A program made the translations under genes and the position numbers. 64,000 bases of DNA, taken from positions 124,001-188,000 of the forward strand of contig JADDTR010000001.1 of the NCBI GenBank assembly GCA_015345905.1, in the 5' to 3' direction. Every line of letters begins with the position of its first letter. The first letter of the stretch is position 1. The notes under the pieces are model-generated. The model ran no database searches, was not told the origin of the DNA, and worked only from the letters and a program-made list of their open reading frames with translations. Below, piece by piece: positions 37,693 through 49,361 of this stretch. The DNA is from Aotearoamyces nothofagi (lineage: Eukaryota; Ascomycota; Leotiomycetes; Leotiales; Tympanidaceae).

Positions 37693-39376
37693 CTTTAGTC
37701 GCGGTCTACACCTCTGTCTGGCTTGACAAGCCTCGTTGGCTATTTGGCGCTGCGAGATCGACCGTTTGGGGGGCTGGCGAGAGCTCAAGGTATGAAAACA
37801 TTGGTTTAAATCCTAGTAAAGATATACCAGACCAAAACAAATGCTGTTGCAGGAATCCAGGGAGCAATGGCTCCTTACAGGTTCGCCTTGTCAAGTCCAA
37901 AAGCTTGGGTCTCTGGCTCGTCCATGTATTCTTGTATTCTCCAGCACACAGACGACATCCAGGGTTCGTTATCCTGAGGCTTGAATCCGAATGGGGCTCT
38001 TAGAGGTACGAGCACTGTGAGCTAGCTAAGGTATCCCACACTACCAACACGTGCCAGACTACATATCCCATTGCCGGGTCCCTCAGTAATTCTACGGCAG
38101 ACCAGCCAAAACTACGGCAGACGAGAACAATGGAAGTGTAGACAAAGTAATAGGGCAGTTGGTTACACTTCAAGCAGTGGTAAACCTCTTGTCAGTTGCC
38201 GGTGAGAGCTTCTGGATTAACTACATACTCTTCCTCGAGAAACTGTGAAAATGGAAAAACGGACAACACCCAGCTGGCCAGAAATCACGCACCATATATA
38301 ACGGGTGCCAGGTTTCCAACACGAAGTACATAGAGCAGGCACGTGATAGTCTGCCGTATTCGCTAAGACGCCAGCCATATTTATTACTCGAGCTCAACTA
38401 AGAATTTTCTTCCAAAACACACAATTCTTCACAGCTTGAAATCATGGCGTTTCAACAACCAACTACCCATCAGGCTGCGTGAGCATGTTGCATATATCAT
38501 GTGGCATGTGTGTATACTGTGGACAAAGTGCTCCAGTGGCGTACGGGTTTCGCAGCGTTGGCTTCCCTCGCCGCCCATGATCGATGTTTCCAGTCATTAC
38601 GGGCTGCAAGATTCGTTCGACTCGAGGCTCAGTAGCCTTTGTTGATACTCTCAAAGAGTCCTTTACAGCTACTAATATCCAAGGTTGAGTATGGCTATGA
38701 ATAGATTTTCGTTATGGTAAGCCCAATCATCTCTTTGTTCCTTGCTTCCTTTATTCACTCCCTTCGCCGTGGAAGCTCAATTCCTGGCGCTGTGTTAGCA
38801 AAGTGATGAATAATTCAAATTATACAGACCTGTTCTGAATGCCTTCGGGCTCGTGTGGTTTAACTTGGAGACCTTCTGATACTTGCTTCATCATACTACA
38901 TTTGCAGATTCAGCATCTTGAAGACATTTACTAATATGCTTCTTGTAGGATCCCCCAAACGAGCCATTGATACTGTTTAACGCCAGAATAGACGCAAGGT
39001 ACATCTATCTCCCACCTGGGTCATTGTATTTGTCGTTGTTATCGGGATAGAGTCTTGAAAGAGTGGCATGAGACAACTTACTCTTATCCCTAACAGGACT
39101 TCCGTGCCTGGGCTCACTCCAGGGACATGCCAGAACATTGCCTCGTAGAGAACAAGTCTTTGTCTATAGCGTTAGTAGCAAACAATGAATATATGCATAC
39201 ATTACCACACTCTCGCCATGGATGCTCTTTCATCTAAGACTATGCAATTGTTCAATCAAGCCTTTGACAAAGCTTTAAAGCCATTGTTACGGAACAACAA
39301 AGGTCTTGTACTCGAGGATATAAGTTTAGTGGTTGTCCGTGACATTGAAAGATCGTGCCCGTATTGATCAGCTGAA
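37693..39376. promoter_or_regulatory. Long intergenic region before the Cys/His protein gene
   Basis: These 1684 bp hold the Cps1-like promoter on one side and the leader of the next gene on the other. CACGTG occurs at about 38048 and 38340. A 60-codon frame at 39185-39367 lies immediately upstream of, and in the same frame as, the next gene but ends in TGA. Other frames look like chance. Confidence 0.4.
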
Positions 39377-40915
39377 ATGAATTCCCAACTGACGTTTACG
39401 CCCATCATTACAGTCTACGAGGATAGAGGTGCTGGTCCAACAGAGCTGCCAAACACTATCACGATGATTGAAGAACCTCGAGCAGTGAACAACGCTGGTC
39501 GTGCCACTGGCAGCGAGGACAAGTGGGGATTGGTGGAGCAGGACTTCACCATGAATTATCCAAAGACAGGCTTGGCTGGCATTGAAATTCCCGATGTCAA
39601 TGGCGTGCCCTATGGCTTTGACTTCCAACAGTACCTCAACGAGGACATCACAACCAACGAGGACATCACAGCCGCTGCTTCTTCAGCAGAATCTACCCCA
39701 GCAACACAGGATGGCCAGCGGTTGTGGGACGCATTTGACGATATCATGAAGGCCATGACGGACAACGAGGAACAACAGCATCCACCACCACAGCTAGAAC
39801 CAGCTAATCCATTACCACTACACCCTCCAACGATCAACAATGACTTGGAGAGCGAGTGCGGGTTTGACTATCTTGCACTGACACCGATACTGCCCGCCGC
39901 GGAGATCATCCCAGTTCCTGCACCTCAAGCACTTGATAGAGCATCTAGAGCCTATATCAATGCTGCTCCACCAATGTCTAAACCAAAGACACGCAAGATC
40001 AGCCGAAAATCCACAAGCAAGGGCCTCAATGCACGCGCGGGAAATATCAAGAGGCTAGAGCCTTCCAAGTACTATGAACCACTACCGCAGGCGCCAGCGA
40101 GCTGGGGGTCCCTTGATAGGAGAGGCCGTCCCATATTCCGATACACTATCAATGGGGAACTACAGACAGGACAAAAGTATTCCGTCTATCAGCTCACCGA
40201 ATATCTGTATATGAACCCTTCCATCCTCACACTTTGGGTCCAAACCGCACCCGCTGACTCTAGCAGACGTTACCCCAACCTCCACTCCAGCAGGTGCAGG
40301 TTTGAGGCATGTCCGGTGAACAACAACACCATCTACAAGGGTTCCTTCCGCGTCGCCTTTGACGAAAAGAACAGCGCAGGCCTCAAGGTTGATCCGTACC
40401 ACTGCGCCGGCTTCGTCCATCTCTACTGCCTCGAGCGCTTCATGGACTTCCCCCTACTCTGCAAGCAGCTCGACGTCCAGCCCGACAACCGCATGCTCCC
40501 AGAGGGCAAGAACAGGATGGCCGTCACCCGCGACCATCTCGAGCTCTACTACACAGTGACGAGATTCAAGGAAAATGCCCCGTCAATGGAGACCTTCGAC
40601 TACGGCGAGACGCTCTGCTCCCAGCTCACCGAGGCCCACATCAAGTACGAGCCCGCCGTGCGCTCGCTCACGCGCAACGAGAGGGGCGGCAATCACATCG
40701 GCATCCACAGGGGCGATCTGGAAAAGTACACCGCCGGCCAGCGGGCGAAGAAAGCGGACAGCGACGCAAAGGCCGCAGAGAAGGCTAAGACCGCAGAGAA
40801 GGCTTCAGGGACAAAGCGTAAGCGTGTCGCGGAAGAGCACATTCCCAACGACTGTTTTCTCGATGACTGTACCGACTACCTACCACGACCGGGCAGGCGT
40901 GCAAGGAGCGTGTAA
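39377..40915 (+). CDS. Hypothetical fungal protein with Cys/His block
   Basis: A single-exon frame of 512 aa with no domain I can name. Residues 1-210 are acidic and Pro/Ser/Gln-rich, probably disordered. A basic stretch follows (KPKTRKISRKSTSKGLNAR). From about residue 245 a denser region begins: RPIFRYTINGELQTGQKYSVY, LWVQTAPADSSRRYPNLHSS, then CRFEACPV, FRVAFDEKNSAG, YHCAGFVHLYCLERFMDF. The spaced Cys and His residues could bind zinc, though this is inference. The end is a Lys/Ala-rich helix with KRKR, a possible nuclear signal. The region from about 40300 to 40800 is visibly richer in G and C than the start of the gene. I have an impression of similar unnamed proteins in other filamentous fungi, often in several copies, but cannot verify it. 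Confidence 0.7.
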   Translation: MNSQLTFTPIITVYEDRGAGPTELPNTITMIEEPRAVNNAGRATGSEDKWGLVEQDFTMNYPKTGLAGIEIPDVNGVPYGFDFQQYLNEDITTNEDITAAASSAESTPATQDGQRLWDAFDDIMKAMTDNEEQQHPPPQLEPANPLPLHPPTINNDLESECGFDYLALTPILPAAEIIPVPAPQALDRASRAYINAAPPMSKPKTRKISRKSTSKGLNARAGNIKRLEPSKYYEPLPQAPASWGSLDRRGRPIFRYTINGELQTGQKYSVYQLTEYLYMNPSILTLWVQTAPADSSRRYPNLHSSRCRFEACPVNNNTIYKGSFRVAFDEKNSAGLKVDPYHCAGFVHLYCLERFMDFPLLCKQLDVQPDNRMLPEGKNRMAVTRDHLELYYTVTRFKENAPSMETFDYGETLCSQLTEAHIKYEPAVRSLTRNERGGNHIGIHRGDLEKYTAGQRAKKADSDAKAAEKAKTAEKASGTKRKRVAEEHIPNDCFLDDCTDYLPRPGRRARSV

Positions 40916-41447
40916 GGAGCATGAGAATCTTCAGGTAAGTGCCAGACCCCTAATCAGATGAATTAACGCCTTCGCGTAGATCTTTTGTCACGGGCATTTT
41001 GCAGCCACCTAATAGCGAGCATATCCAGCCATGCGAAGGCGCAGAGGTTTGAGCAGAGCATTAATATATGATAACGTAACGATGAACAGCATAAGAGATA
41101 AGTAGGCACAGAATGAACCATAGCTTTGCTTATTAAATATTATGTATCAATGATTCCTAGATGATGCCTTTGTTCTGGGTAGCATAATGTTTTGATTGTA
41201 TTGTACGGTAGTACTTCCGTATAGTGCTAAGTACTACACACACGACAAGACTTAGTCGTAGTATTAGCTATTAAACAGAAGAAGGTGAAATAACCAAATT
41301 TTTATTCCCACAGTGTATTCTTCCTCCCCATCATTTCCCGCTTTTGGTCTTCCCTACGAGCTTCACCCCGTCCACTTCTGTGTAGCCATCATCTCATCAC
41401 TTCGTTTTCTCCATAACCGGGCATTTTATACAAATCATACAAATTAA
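40916..41447. other. Convergent intergenic region (Cys/His protein and APP1)
   Basis: These 532 bp between two stop codons include AT-rich sequence and no recognisable gene. Confidence 0.45.
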
Positions 41448-44067
41448 TCACCTTTTCAAATCCTTAACCTTCGCCTCACCACCCCCTCGGCCTGTCTTCC
41501 CTTTCCCAGACCCATTCTCTCCATAGCCTTCCACTCCTAGCTCCCTCATATTCTTCTCGACCAGCCTTACAGCATCAGCACAAACATCTTCACCTACGCG
41601 CCAGCTTCTCAGTTCCACTCCATTAGCTTCCAAAAGCCCCTTTGCACGCTGCCACCTGCGCTTCCACAAGTCAAGCTTCTTATTCACGGGCCGTGTGTCT
41701 TGTGGAGTTATTGCAGAGGATTCATCAGAAGAAGAATCGGTGGACTTGTTATTGCTCCACGAGAGCCGGTTACTAGCGTAGGCGGCGGCAGTGGCGGTCA
41801 TGCTACGTCTTGGGGGAAGAACGGGACGTGGTTCCGATAAGGAGGTGCGGGTGGCGGTCTCGTTGGAATCTACTGGACGGGGTGTAGGTGGTGACATTCC
41901 TGGGACATAGGAAGATGCTGGTGGTATTGAGTTATATGCCGATGCGACCTTTTGGCGGGCCTGTGCGGCATAGCTTTGGTTTGGCGGAGAAGGTTTAGAT
42001 GTGTACTGTGTTTGGGACAGCGGGTGGGTTTCACCAACGGAAGGATTGTTATTTTTGGGAATACGGCCATTACCTGTGGTACTTCGGAGTGATGGAGGCT
42101 TTGCCGGCCGAGGAGGAGGCACTTTCCGGCCAGAGTCCGGCGCCGATACGCGTCGAGGTGGGACTGATTCAAAAATCTCCGAGTTGGACCGTGGCAATAC
42201 CCGCCTATGCGACTCGTGGATGTCCATCTCTTCAGGCTCCTCATCAAAATCTATAAGTTTGCCCATGGCTGGGCCATCGCTAGTTTGAGGAGTAACTTCA
42301 CTACGTGCCCTAGAGGGAAGCAGTGGGCGATTGTCAGGTACATCGTTATCCATAGATCGTTGCGTACTGCCACTCTCCAAAGACCATCCTCGTGATGGGG
42401 TATTCTTCCCCTTTTCATTGTCGCTTAGTGGTCCCATAGCTGAGTCGAAGAAGCCGTTGCCGACAGGCGTAGTGATATCTCTTATAAATACACCCTGTCC
42501 ATGACATTAGCTTGCATTCCAAGTATGCTCTCTGTCATTGATAACTTACGATGATCTTGCCGGGGTTAGCAAGCACAATATCAGTATAGACCTCCAGATC
42601 AGCCTCGCCGCTGTCACCGATGAGCAAGAACCTCCTTTCAGGAAAATCTCGCATAATGCGTTCTAGCGTGCCTTTCTTCCTCTCTGCAACCGGTTCGAAT
42701 ATTCCTTGGAGCATACCACTATACTGTTTCAAATGGTACGAGCCATGTGGCAATCCAGCAACTCGGAAGAAACTGGCTAAGACTGGGAAGAGCTGCCACG
42801 GAGAATTTGAGACATAGTGGATGCTTACCCCCATGTCATACATGGAATTATACCACTCCCTGACCCCTTCAATGGTGAGATCTGACAAATCTCGAACAAA
42901 GGCATTTCTGAAAATCTCACGAGCTCCACTGCCGATCGAGGAGTGCTTAACGGTATCATCTACGTCGCTAATCAAACTCACCCCTCTCGGCTCTATAAAT
43001 TTGACTTCCTCCGTAGCAGCTAGATTCTCAGAAGCAAGCACTCTGATATGCGTTGGCATGAAGTCTAGGGCTGCCCTGATATTGAAATGGCCCGATTCGT
43101 TTGTCCTAACAGTCTTCGACTGAGACTTCTTTTCATCGTAGAAGAAAATGGTAATTGGTGAAGATACCAATGGATTTGTTAAGAACGGCATGATCCGAGC
43201 CATTAGATTCTTATTAGCACTGGCTACCTGGTCAGGGTCCATATCTGAGGGTGTATTCCAAGATTTTTGCTTCTCAATTTTTCTAGGTACAGGCGAATCA
43301 TTAGAGGATGAAGGCGTTTGGTCGCCACTCTTTCTTCCTTGATCATATAGACTTTCTGTGTCAGAACCATACTTGGGTTCTTCGCTATAACCGCCACGAG
43401 CAGCTATATCGCCTTCTCCTTGGCCTTTCCTTAATATTTCTTCAGCTTCTCTCGCAATCTTCTCTTGCTCTTTTAAGTCCTCTGCTGATTCTTGCCTACT
43501 ACCCAAAGAAGAAGGATATGGGGAGCTGATAGGTCTTGGCGCAGGTACTCCGCTGAGCTGTCGAGCCAGACCAACCAGAACTCTGTTTCTGCGGCTCAAT
43601 GGACCTCTATGCGGCGAATAAAGCCAGCCTCGAACATCCACGTCGACAATAGCTTTGCCATCCTCAAGCCTCTCCCATTCTTGTTTCCACCACTGGGCAT
43701 CATTCGTACTCTGTGAGCTCTGGCTGTCGTTAGTTGACGCTCTCTGCGGCACTCTTTCCCGCCTCTGATGTCCTTTGCAATATGAAGGGAACAAGATCAG
43801 TTCTTCGTGACCATGTCGGGTGATCGAGACATCTGGAAAAGCTCCAGGTATGCCCTCATCCATAAAAGGCTCGGTATTGTTTGTAGCCGCCCATTGCGCA
43901 GAAGCAGATGATTGATAGGACTGTCGCAGCTCATTCGCCGCCCTCAAATATCCTGCAAGCTTCCTTCTTCGTGCTCCCCGTTCCCGACCCTCTGCTACAC
44001 CTGTAATACCCGAGTATCCTGGATTATCGCCATCGCCGCCCGTGAAGCTAGAACGAGGCTGGGACAT
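41448..44067 (-). CDS. APP1: App1-type phosphatidate phosphatase (actin patch protein)
   Basis: Exons 44067-42550 and 42494-41448 (minus), 854 aa. The catalytic DxDxT motif appears as SLISDVDDTVKHSS at about residues 368-372, followed by HYVSNSPWQLFPVLASFF and FLLIGDSGEADLEVY, the haloacid-dehalogenase-like App1/DUF2183 domain. The conserved N-terminal RRRKLAGYLRAANELRQSY is present. App1 is the cortical-actin-patch Mg-dependent enzyme that removes phosphate from phosphatidic acid, linking lipid metabolism with endocytosis. The 350-residue C-terminus is Ser/Pro-rich with poly-Pro stretches (VPPPRPAKPPSL, VLPPRRS), suitable for SH3 partners. Splicing restores GKIIGVFIRDITTPVGNGFFD. The start is the first ATG; a TATATAAA box lies about 360 bp upstream. 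The open frame continues 107 codons upstream without ATG. Confidence 0.92.
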
Positions 44068-45056
44068 TTTTGTTATTGATAGACGGGCATTCTCTGGGTA
44101 TCTCTTGCCAAAGATCCTATGACTACGCTCGCGAAGGTATTCGAGGACGCCGGTGCCTGCTTCCTTTCTCTGCTGCTTCTTTTTCTGCCGTCTAAGGATA
44201 AAACTGTAGACCTTTGCTTGAGCTTGGAGCTTGTAGTATGGTACGATATTAAGTTGGAAGTTCGTCAACCGGGTTCTGGCGCTCGGCCGTGTTCGAGGAA
44301 ACAGGTATCGTACGAGCAAGGGGCGATGGTGTGGATGAGGGGGACCGCCGGGAGCTCTCCAACGAAATGGAGAGGGAGCCAGTTTCAAGGCGCGCGACTC
44401 GCGGTTGGCAACTAAAGCGTTTATATAGGAGGGATCGAGCGCCCAGATATATGTAGAGCCCCTTTAGCTGGGGCAGCTATAATATACGAATATACGCTAC
44501 GCCGCGCGGCTGTTGTTGTTGTTGCTGTCGGTGTCGGTGTCGCTGACGCTGACGCTGTTGTCTGGCAAGTACAGCCAGTACTTTATTACGCGCTTCACTA
44601 CTGTGAATATGCAGCGGAAATATTGCAACTGAGTTGCAAACGGCGACAGGGTAATTGAATTAGAATTATTCTTGATGTAGCCCAAGTCCTACGACTCAGC
44701 CCCGCGGTTCTTTCCATGTGGGGTCTACGAACATTCAAACTTTACTCCCTCGTAGCTTCAGATGTTTCGGCCTCGCGACTCGAGCGTCATCGCGCAGTCG
44801 CGCTTATCAGATGACCCATGTTCCAGCGCTCGAGTCTTCATCCAAACTCGCCCAAATTCACAGTATTTGTCCAGCTGTAAAATATCTATAGCAATCGCAC
44901 TATCGTCCCTTGGAGCATCCATTTTTTGAGCTCATGGATGGCAATTATGTGAGGTATAGGAGAATCTGGTTGCAGCTATGACATAACTTTTGGGGCTCAG
45001 CCACACAAGATAGGACAACTAAATCCGACCTTCTAAAGCGGTAAATAACCGGCTTC
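44068..45056. promoter_or_regulatory. APP1 promoter/leader and GH31 3' region
   Basis: These 989 bp carry the APP1 leader. A TATATAAA element on the minus strand lies at about 44421-44428. There is no ATG on the minus strand between it and the APP1 start. A trinucleotide-type tract (GTT, then GTCGGT and GCTGAC units) is at 44511-44562. No other gene is seen. Confidence 0.5.
44511..44562. repeat. Imperfect GTT / GTCGGT / GCTGAC repeat
   Basis: Adjacent short runs of GTT, GTCGGT and GCTGAC units form a low-complexity tract upstream of the APP1 TATA box. Confidence 0.75.
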
Positions 45057-48000
45057 CTAGCTATCAAATTCCACCTGGAAATCCCCCGTTAAAGGCATTG
45101 AAATATTTACCACCGCAGCACTCGACTTCTGGTGATATTCCCACGCCTGACTCTTCCCGTCAACTTTGCATTCCTTTGGCTTCTTCCCGCCCCCACCTCC
45201 GCCAATTCCCAGAACCGTGACTTTAACAATCTTCACTGATGTCTTGAAGCCGTACTCTCCTTTCGCTGCTAACTTGCTCCCATCATAAGTGAACTTAATC
45301 AACGTTGTCCCGTTCTGTACCAAACTCTCTCCATCATCGATATATAGCTCCCCACTGGCCTTTCCATCTAGTCCCGGTGCGATAATGATCTCGAAATCCT
45401 TCTTGCGCAGCTCAGTTGTCGTCAGTGCGCTCGAAACTCTCAGTGGGATGATCTGTCCACCACGAAAATGGAGTGGGATGTCGGTGAGAGACTGGTTGCT
45501 AATGGTAATGGGTTTTCCGGCACCACGAACGGGCGCATAAGTCCAAAAATTGTAAAAGATGTCATTGGGTAGGTAGACATCTACGCTTGTGGCGTCTTCT
45601 TCGGTCACGGGGCTAACAAGCAGCGCAGGACCGTAGAAGTATTGTAGCTCGAGACCGAAGGTTGACGGGTCCTTTGGATAAAGGTAAAATGTGGGGTTGA
45701 TTAGGGGTGTGCCGTCAGTTGTTTGTTGGTATAGTGCTGTATAGATGTAATCCAGTAGTCTATATCGGGCGTCGATAGCCTTCTTTGCAGCAGTAGTGAC
45801 GGATTCCCAGCGATAGAACTCTTGGCCGATATTAGGCGGATACCCATTGTGGTTCCTATAGAACGGGCTGAAGGCGCCAAGCTGCGCCCAGCGAGCACAT
45901 AGTGACTCTGTAGTATTATCGCCATACCCGCATACGTCGCTGCCGACCATTGGCACTTGGTATATGCTTGCGAATGCCATCATAGTACGGATGGAAATCC
46001 GATAATGTAGCCAGCTGCTGAGATTGTCGCCCAGCCAATGACCGACTTTTGAGCCAGCTCCAGCAAAGGTGCTTCGGGTGATGACTAAGGGCCTCACACT
46101 GGGTCTTCGAGCAAGCATTGCTTCTCTACTGGCTGTGCTCATTTGAGTTCCATAGAAGTTATGTGTGTCGTACATGGCAAGTCCGTTCTGGTGAATCAAA
46201 TTGGTGTTGACAGTGTGATTTGAGAGACCCCCTCCACCGGCGTTATCCTCTACTGTATAGGCAGCAGTATTGTGAATCGCGTATTCTGGGAAGAGCAGAT
46301 CTCTATTTGGTAGTCCATGCTGTTGTCCAGGCGTTTGACGTTCTGAGATCTCTTGTAAACGTTCAATATCCTCATTACTAGTAGATATTTCTCTTTTTGG
46401 CATTTTTTCGGTACATGGAGTGCCAGGTGGTTGAAAGTAGCACGGAAACCCAGGCAACGGTCTGGGAGGTTTACGCAGAGCTGGAGGTGTAGGAGGATAG
46501 CCAACTGCTTCAGCTGAGCCGTAAGGGTCGTCGCAGGGGAAGTTGCAAGCAAAGTTCGACGGTTCATTCATGTCAATCCAGAGAGCATCGATGTCAACTC
46601 CGCTTTCAGGTGAGAAGAAAGTTGAGAACTCATTGTTCCAGTACGCGGTTATATTGGCTGAGAACCAATCAGGGAATGCAGTAACCCCAGGCCACACAAC
46701 TCCTTGCCAGATAGTTCTGGTTGTTCAATCAGTTGTCTCCTCAGCTGCTATGGAGTCGACTACAATCTTACCCATTTGCTCGTTTTAAGAAGATATTAGC
46801 CTCGGCACCTCTTTCAAAGGGTGGATATGGCTGATAAGCCACGGCGGGATCGACCACTATATTTTGATTAGCTCGAGGACCCATCTCTCGATATGTACGT
46901 AACATACTCAACACATAATGCTGGTTATAAGAATGTAGATAGCCAACAATGTCTTGCATCGCTACCAGTGGAAACCGATCAGGGTCAAGCGAGAAAACCC
47001 TGCGAAGATCCATATAATCTATACTATATCAGCTCACATGTTTACGGACGGCTGCTCCCCTGTACTTACCAATATCAGTCCACATTGTCTCGAGGGGAAT
47101 TTCGGCCTTGCTATAGTTATAGATAGCTTCAGCCACATCATAGGCATCTTGATATCCATATCGGCAATTGTGAAAGCCAAAGTTCCAGTAGGACATCATG
47201 GCCGGGAGACCTGCTACCTTTGCATACTGCTGAGCAACTGAAATCGGACTTGGGCCAGCTAGAAAATAGAAATCTAAGACACCACCCAGGGAGTTATACT
47301 CGAGGTATTGATTACTCCCTGCTATATTGTTGATTTTGATGTCTATTCCATTTGAGTTCAGGAAAACCACGCCGTGCGTGCCGCCTGTTCTGTGCTCGTA
47401 GTATACCGGATGGTTACCGTACAGATTCCCTCCAGCCGGGATGCCGTAAGCATCTTGCGACCACAAGGTTCGAATATAGTTAGTCGTGTTAAGCCTGAAA
47501 TGATCCGAGTGCTCTCCAAGACCGTATAAGTTTGGATTATCAGGGAGTAATGTTCTCAAGCGGAGGTATTGTGATTCGAACACTAGACTTGCAGCAGAAG
47601 TGTCGAAAAGCACTTCGCCAGTTGTTCTTCTAGTTATCTGAAAAGAAAACGGGGAAGCCACATATGAGAACTGGAGTTCAGAATACGTAGAGTCTGATAG
47701 AGACCCGGAAGGGCGTGGAAAGACGGACTCAGGGACCTGGAAGACAGTATTTGCTGCATCTTGAATCTTCACGTGAAGACGTTCGTCTACATAATCATGA
47801 TTGTTAGAATCGGCTTGCCACACTTATAGCAAGTTCAAAAAGGCTTGTCGAAATTGAGTGGCAGCGTCCTCTCAGAACGGCGAAGCGGTTGTCAGTGATC
47901 ATTTTAACGGGGTTTGCAAGTAGATTTTTGCTCAAATACTACGTTACAGCAGCACGATTGATGCAGAAAAGTACGTACCGGTCTCATAGTCTACCTCCAC

Positions 48001-48207
48001 GATCAAGTGATTTAAATCAGTACCGTATACATTACACGCCGCGCCAGCAAGATTCAAGTCAGCTGTGAGTCCCGCCGCAGACTTCTTCACATTGGAAGCA
48101 GTGTATCCGGGGCATTTCACTAAGGGATCTTGAGAGGAAGCTCGAGGCTGAAAGAAGCTCGCCGACACGACCAAAGAGGGAAACAATAACCAGTGAAGGA
48201 GAGCCAT
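45057..48207 (-). CDS. Secreted alpha-glucosidase, glycoside hydrolase family 31
   Basis: Exons on the minus strand: 48207-47979, 47786-47070, 47018-46908, 46856-46772 and 46716-45057, 933 aa. [20 protein letters not shown] is a signal peptide. The GH31 catalytic block [13 protein letters not shown] gives the nucleophile Asp at about residue 429; the acid/base Asp is in [11 protein letters not shown], and the second signature is [20 protein letters not shown]. Residues [17 protein letters not shown] and [15 protein letters not shown] are typical of fungal alpha-glucosidases. The enzyme should release glucose from maltose, starch fragments or related alpha-glucosides outside the cell. NxT/S sites are frequent. 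Intron 1 is long (192 bp). Intron 3 (46907-46857) is 51 bp with no stop, so unspliced RNA would add 17 residues. The start is the first ATG of the frame. Confidence 0.94.
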
Positions 48208-49361
48208 GATGCTCAATAGAAAGAATCCTAGTAACTAGGCCTACCATTAATATCCGGGTAGGAAGGAGCTTCTTATATATACTTCGTCCCAAGAGTCGCA
48301 GAGTCCTGCTAGCCATGTATCTTAACTCCGAGATCGCCAGTGCTTCCAAGACACGAAGCTGTGAAGCTAGGTAGACGGTAGGCTACTGTACGATTACTCA
48401 ATCTGGTTTCTGCGCCATATCGGAGTATAGGAATTTCCAGAGAAGTAAGCAATGTTGTGGGTGGTGCCAAGATGCAGCATTCGGTTCTTACTGCAAGGCG
48501 GGGTAGTCGCGAGTCATAAGCCAATGAAGCCCGTAAGGGACGCTCCCTGCGTCCATGTACTGTGCCTGTGTAATATAATATATTCGCGCAGATCATATCG
48601 TCGTATCTGTACGTACATACATACAAGGGCCCGTTTCCGTACTCCCGGGCCAGCTCTCCATGGTGTCTGTGACGTTTAAGTTCATGGCAACGGTTCAAAC
48701 CCCATGCGGTGGGTTTGATGGGTTTGATAAGTTTTGCGGACCGATTGAACATACAGACTCGGGATGTCGGGGTATGTACAATACCTTACCCCGCAACCGG
48801 TGGCGGTTTGGGCGGTCTCCAGGATGTTGGCTGCATTGCATGTAACGACGTTACATGGGCGTGAGGAGCTACACCTCAGCTAGCCTTCTGCCGTGTTGGC
48901 CATCATCGTACGGGATACGTACGATATTGCTAGAAAAGCCAAGGTCCTAAGAAGGCAAGTAATCGGTTATTCTCATTTCCGGCCAAGGATCGCCGCGTTG
49001 GACAATTCGTCATGACATACCTCGAACCGCCAAACACCGCATCTTCTTTCCGCTGATGCATATCACATTTCCAGTAAGAACTACTCAAAACACAAAGGGG
49101 AAATGTCTATATGTCCAGCACGTGACAGAACAAACTTCTAGAGTAGCACGTGAGTAGGTGCCACGCGTTTGCTTGATAGGTTATCGCAACCCTTGGCAAT
49201 TGTTATCCTGATTCTTAACCATTGTTTAAACTTAGTTTCTTGTTTTGACATCAATTGCGCCAGACACTGCAGTCTGCAGCACGCTATTAGTCTGAACTAT
49301 CAAGTCAAGTATATTATTATATTATTATATATTTCCGAAATCTCTTATAATAAAATCAGCA
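48208..49361. promoter_or_regulatory. Divergent region between the GH31 and GH128 genes
   Basis: These 1154 bp separate two start codons on opposite strands. CACGTG occurs at 49120 and 49147. An AT-rich run of ATT/TAT units at about 49311-49336 lies just before the GH128 start. A 147-codon minus-strand frame at 48309-48752 has no recognisable content and is not called. Confidence 0.45.

Noticed and set aside
48309-48752. 147-codon minus-strand frame upstream of the GH31 gene
   Set aside because: No domain, irregular composition, and it sits in a promoter interval; probably chance.
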